From Microterricola viridarii (GTDB lineage Bacteria; Actinomycetota; Actinomycetes; Actinomycetales; Microbacteriaceae): 64,000 nucleotides of DNA. The DNA lies in contig NZ_LT629742.1 of the NCBI RefSeq assembly GCF_900104895.1, positions 1,736,001-1,800,000 on the forward strand. Reading direction: 5' to 3'. The translations under genes and the position numbers were made by a program. Under the pieces are notes generated by a model, which had not been told where the DNA came from, did no database searches, and saw only the letters and a list, made by a program, of their open reading frames with translations. Shown piece after piece: positions 62,274 to 64,000 of the stretch. Numbering within the stretch: the first letter of the stretch is position 1; the number at the start of each line of letters is the position of its first letter.

Positions 62274-63011
62274 TTAGGGGATTGGGCTCTTTCCGCGGCG
62301 TCGGCGCCAATATCGGTGCCACCGAGCTCTAGGTGATGCCTTTGGTTCGGGGCTCGCCTCAACACCCATCGCGCGCGCATTACGGGCCCAAGCTGCCCGC
62401 TCGCTGGGGGTGGACGCCACATTCTCTGGGTCGTCGTGCACGCGTTCGACGGGCTCAGCGCGGTGGCGTCGCCACCACTGGCCGCTAGCGTCGCGGAAAA
62501 GCACGGTGGTCGCTAGGGCTGGCTGGCCGGGGTGGAACTCGTTGTGCCATGTGAACTCGAAGTATTTGTCGGACTCCGGCTCAATGGCGTCGACCTGGAT
62601 TGAAAACGTGTCCCAAATCGCGTCATTGCCGCCGTTGACCATCTGCACCTTGATAGGGCCGATTAGCTCTTTGCTCCCGTTGTGGACGACAACGATTGCC
62701 TGGATGGCTGGTGCAACCGCGAGCCATCGACCGTGCCCAGGCGTGCTTGTAGGGGAAATTGCGACCCCGCCCCCGCTGGTGCCAATTCCCGCCTTGTCAT
62801 TCATCGGAAAGTCAGCGCCAGTGTCGTGAAACGTCAGGTCGTCGAGGCGCGAGTACACCAGCCGGGCCTGCTCTTCCCGCTTGATGCGCACGTTGCGGCT
62901 GTAGGTATTAGCTGCGATGAGCAACGCAACGAGTCCGCCAATCGTCGCCAGCCAATTGCGCAGCGCATCCCACTCGTTGGACGTAAGTAGTCCCAGAAAC
63001 CAATCAACCAT
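62274..63011 (-). CDS. Orphan membrane-anchored protein
   Basis: A 245-aa protein with one N-terminal transmembrane helix (about residues 23-39, ATIGGLVALLIAANTYS) and a juxtamembrane basic stretch. A soluble beta-rich domain follows (PAIQAIVVVHNGSKELIGPIKVQMVNGGNDAIWDTFSIQVDAI), and the tail is rich in Arg. The ATG at 63011 is preferred to the TTG at 63020. Its layout (anchor plus beta-sandwich) resembles some envelope or sensor proteins, but no family is assigned. It abuts the IS30 element. Confidence 0.6.
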   Translation of the reverse strand: MVDWFLGLLTSNEWDALRNWLATIGGLVALLIAANTYSRNVRIKREEQARLVYSRLDDLTFHDTGADFPMNDKAGIGTSGGGVAISPTSTPGHGRWLAVAPAIQAIVVVHNGSKELIGPIKVQMVNGGNDAIWDTFSIQVDAIEPESDKYFEFTWHNEFHPGQPALATTVLFRDASGQWWRRHRAEPVERVHDDPENVASTPSERAAWARNARAMGVEASPEPKASPRARWHRYWRRRRGKSPIP

Positions 63012-63032
63012 AGTGATCAAACGCTACCTAGT

Positions 63033-63058
63033 GGATTCAACTGATCGTCGCAACACCT
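63033..63058 (+). repeat. Candidate left terminal repeat of the IS30-family element
   Basis: GGATTCAACTGATCGTCGCA and the following CAACACC resemble the ends of IS30-family elements (an ATTCAA start and G/CAACA end). The right end is outside the window, so the match cannot be confirmed. Confidence 0.45.
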
Positions 63059-63079
63059 TGACCCTGGAGGTGTTCCGCA

Positions 63080-64000
63080 GTGGCGAGGAAAGATTGGATC
63101 GCGAAGACGAGCGAGGTGCCCGAGGGTGCGCGACGCCAGTGGCGTGCGGACCGGGCGTTGCGCCCCCCGCTGCGCTCGCCCGGGCGGCCTGAGCCCTCGC
63201 GGGCGGTGCAGCGGCAGTTCTGGCGTCTGATCGCGACGGGTATCAACTCAGCCGAGGCCGCACTGAAGGTCGGCGTGTCGGTGCCGGTCGGCGCCCGCTG
63301 GTTTCGCCACGCTGGCGGCATGCCGCCGATCTCACTGGCCGAGCCCACCGGCCGTTACCTGTCCTTCGAAGAGCGCGAGGAGATCGCACTGCTGCGCGCC
63401 AAGCAGGTGGGCGTGCGGGAGATCGCGCGCAGGATCGGGCGCAACCCCGGGACGGTCTCCCGCGAGCTGCGCCGCAACGCCGCCACCCGGGGCGGGACGC
63501 AGGAGTACCGGGCACTGGCGGCGCAGTGGAAGGCGCAGCAGGCGGCGAAGCGCCCGAAGGCCGCGAAGCTCGCGACCAACGACAGGTTGCGGGAGTACGT
63601 CCAGGAACACCTCGCCGGAAACGTCCGCCGACCCGACGGGACCATCGTCCTCGGGCCGGAGCCGCCGGCCTGGAAGGGGCTGAACAAGCCGCACCGGCAG
63701 GACCGGCGGTGGGCGACCGCGTGGAGTCCGGAGCAGATCTCGCACCGGCTGACGGTCGACTTCCCCGATGATGAGTCCATGCGCATCAGCCACGAGGCGA
63801 TCTACCAGTCCCTGTTCATCGAGGGGCGTGGCGGGCTCAAACGGGAGCTCGTCACCTGCCTGCGAACCGGCCGTGCGCTCCGGCAACCGCGGGCCCGGGC
63901 GCAGAACCGGCCGCACGGGCACGTCACCGCCGACGTCGTGTTCTCCGAGCGCCCCGCGGAGGCCGCGGACCGCGCCGTCCCGGGGCATTGGGAGGGTGAC
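63080..64000 (+). CDS. IS30-family transposase (partial at window edge)
   Basis: The frame is open from GTG 63080 to the end of the window (307 codons). GGAGG lies nine bases before the start. After an N-terminal extension, the IS30 helix-turn-helix is clear: LSFEEREEIALLRAKQVGVREIARRIGRNPGTVSRELRRN. Later come WSPEQISHRL and SHEAIYQSLF. The last codons read GHWEGD, where the Asp is the first residue of the DDE triad; the rest of the catalytic core is off the window. Confidence 0.92.
   Translation, partial: MARKDWIAKTSEVPEGARRQWRADRALRPPLRSPGRPEPSRAVQRQFWRLIATGINSAEAALKVGVSVPVGARWFRHAGGMPPISLAEPTGRYLSFEEREEIALLRAKQVGVREIARRIGRNPGTVSRELRRNAATRGGTQEYRALAAQWKAQQAAKRPKAAKLATNDRLREYVQEHLAGNVRRPDGTIVLGPEPPAWKGLNKPHRQDRRWATAWSPEQISHRLTVDFPDDESMRISHEAIYQSLFIEGRGGLKRELVTCLRTGRALRQPRARAQNRPHGHVTADVVFSERPAEAADRAVPGHWEGD

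Larger units (their letters stand above)
63033..64000 (+). mobile_element. IS30-family insertion sequence, left part only
   Basis: The element consists of the candidate left end near 63033 and the first 307 codons of an intact IS30-type transposase. It continues beyond the right edge of the window. Confidence 0.75.

Overview
The window is high-GC actinobacterial chromosome (GTG/TTG starts common, stop/start overlaps of the ATGA and GTGA type, G/C-ending codons). Gene order and protein content point to Microbacteriaceae: ddl - DUF3515 - thiL - rsmD - recG - coaD; rpmF - rnc - mutM; smc - ftsY - ffh; rpsP - KH - rimM - trmD; rplS - lepB - rnhB - DUF2469 - yraN - yifB - dprA. I cannot name the genus. 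No rRNA, tRNA or CRISPR array was seen.

Layout. (1) 1-9.8 kb: D-Ala-D-Ala ligase, a GIY-YIG nuclease gene between two blocks of palindromic/MITE-like repeats, a DUF3515 lipoprotein divergent from thiL, a K+ channel overlapping a HerA-like ATPase, rsmD, a TPR protein and recG. (2) 9.8-20.6 kb: coaD, a MoxR-DUF58-transglutaminase operon, DUF177-rpmF-rnc-mutM, and a Clp/Hsp100 ATPase whose upstream region carries a SigH/SigR-like promoter overlapped by a HAIR operator. (3) 20.6-28.5 kb, mostly minus strand: a SAP-like protein, a complete peptide ABC transporter operon (binding protein, two permeases, two ATPases), DUF1684, and a double GNAT protein. (4) 28.7-43.8 kb: smc, ftsY, ffh and the rpsP-khpA-rimM-trmD ribosome/tRNA block, with several small enzymes and two palindromic repeat families. 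(5) 44-50.9 kb: map, rplS, lepB, rnhB, DUF2469, yraN, yifB and a truncated dprA.

(6) 50.9-64 kb is an accessory island. It begins inside dprA, which loses its C-terminal part. Codon use is less GC-biased, and there is an AT-rich 0.9 kb leader with about nine copies of a TGTACCTRC word in both orientations. It carries a type IV McrBC-like restriction pair, an IS481-family element with a visible 6-bp target duplication, a GIY-YIG protein whose end was rewritten by that insertion, an excisionase-like HTH gene without an integrase, a 37-aa zinc-ribbon ORF, several orphan genes, and the start of an IS30-family element that runs off the window. The orphan genes beside McrBC are the most likely place for undescribed (defence or mobile-element) functions.

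An 8-mer CGGATGCC/GGCATCCG is strongly over-represented in the backbone (at least 30 copies by eye in 51 kb) and nearly absent from the island. It often forces GAT or GCA codons that are otherwise uncommon here.
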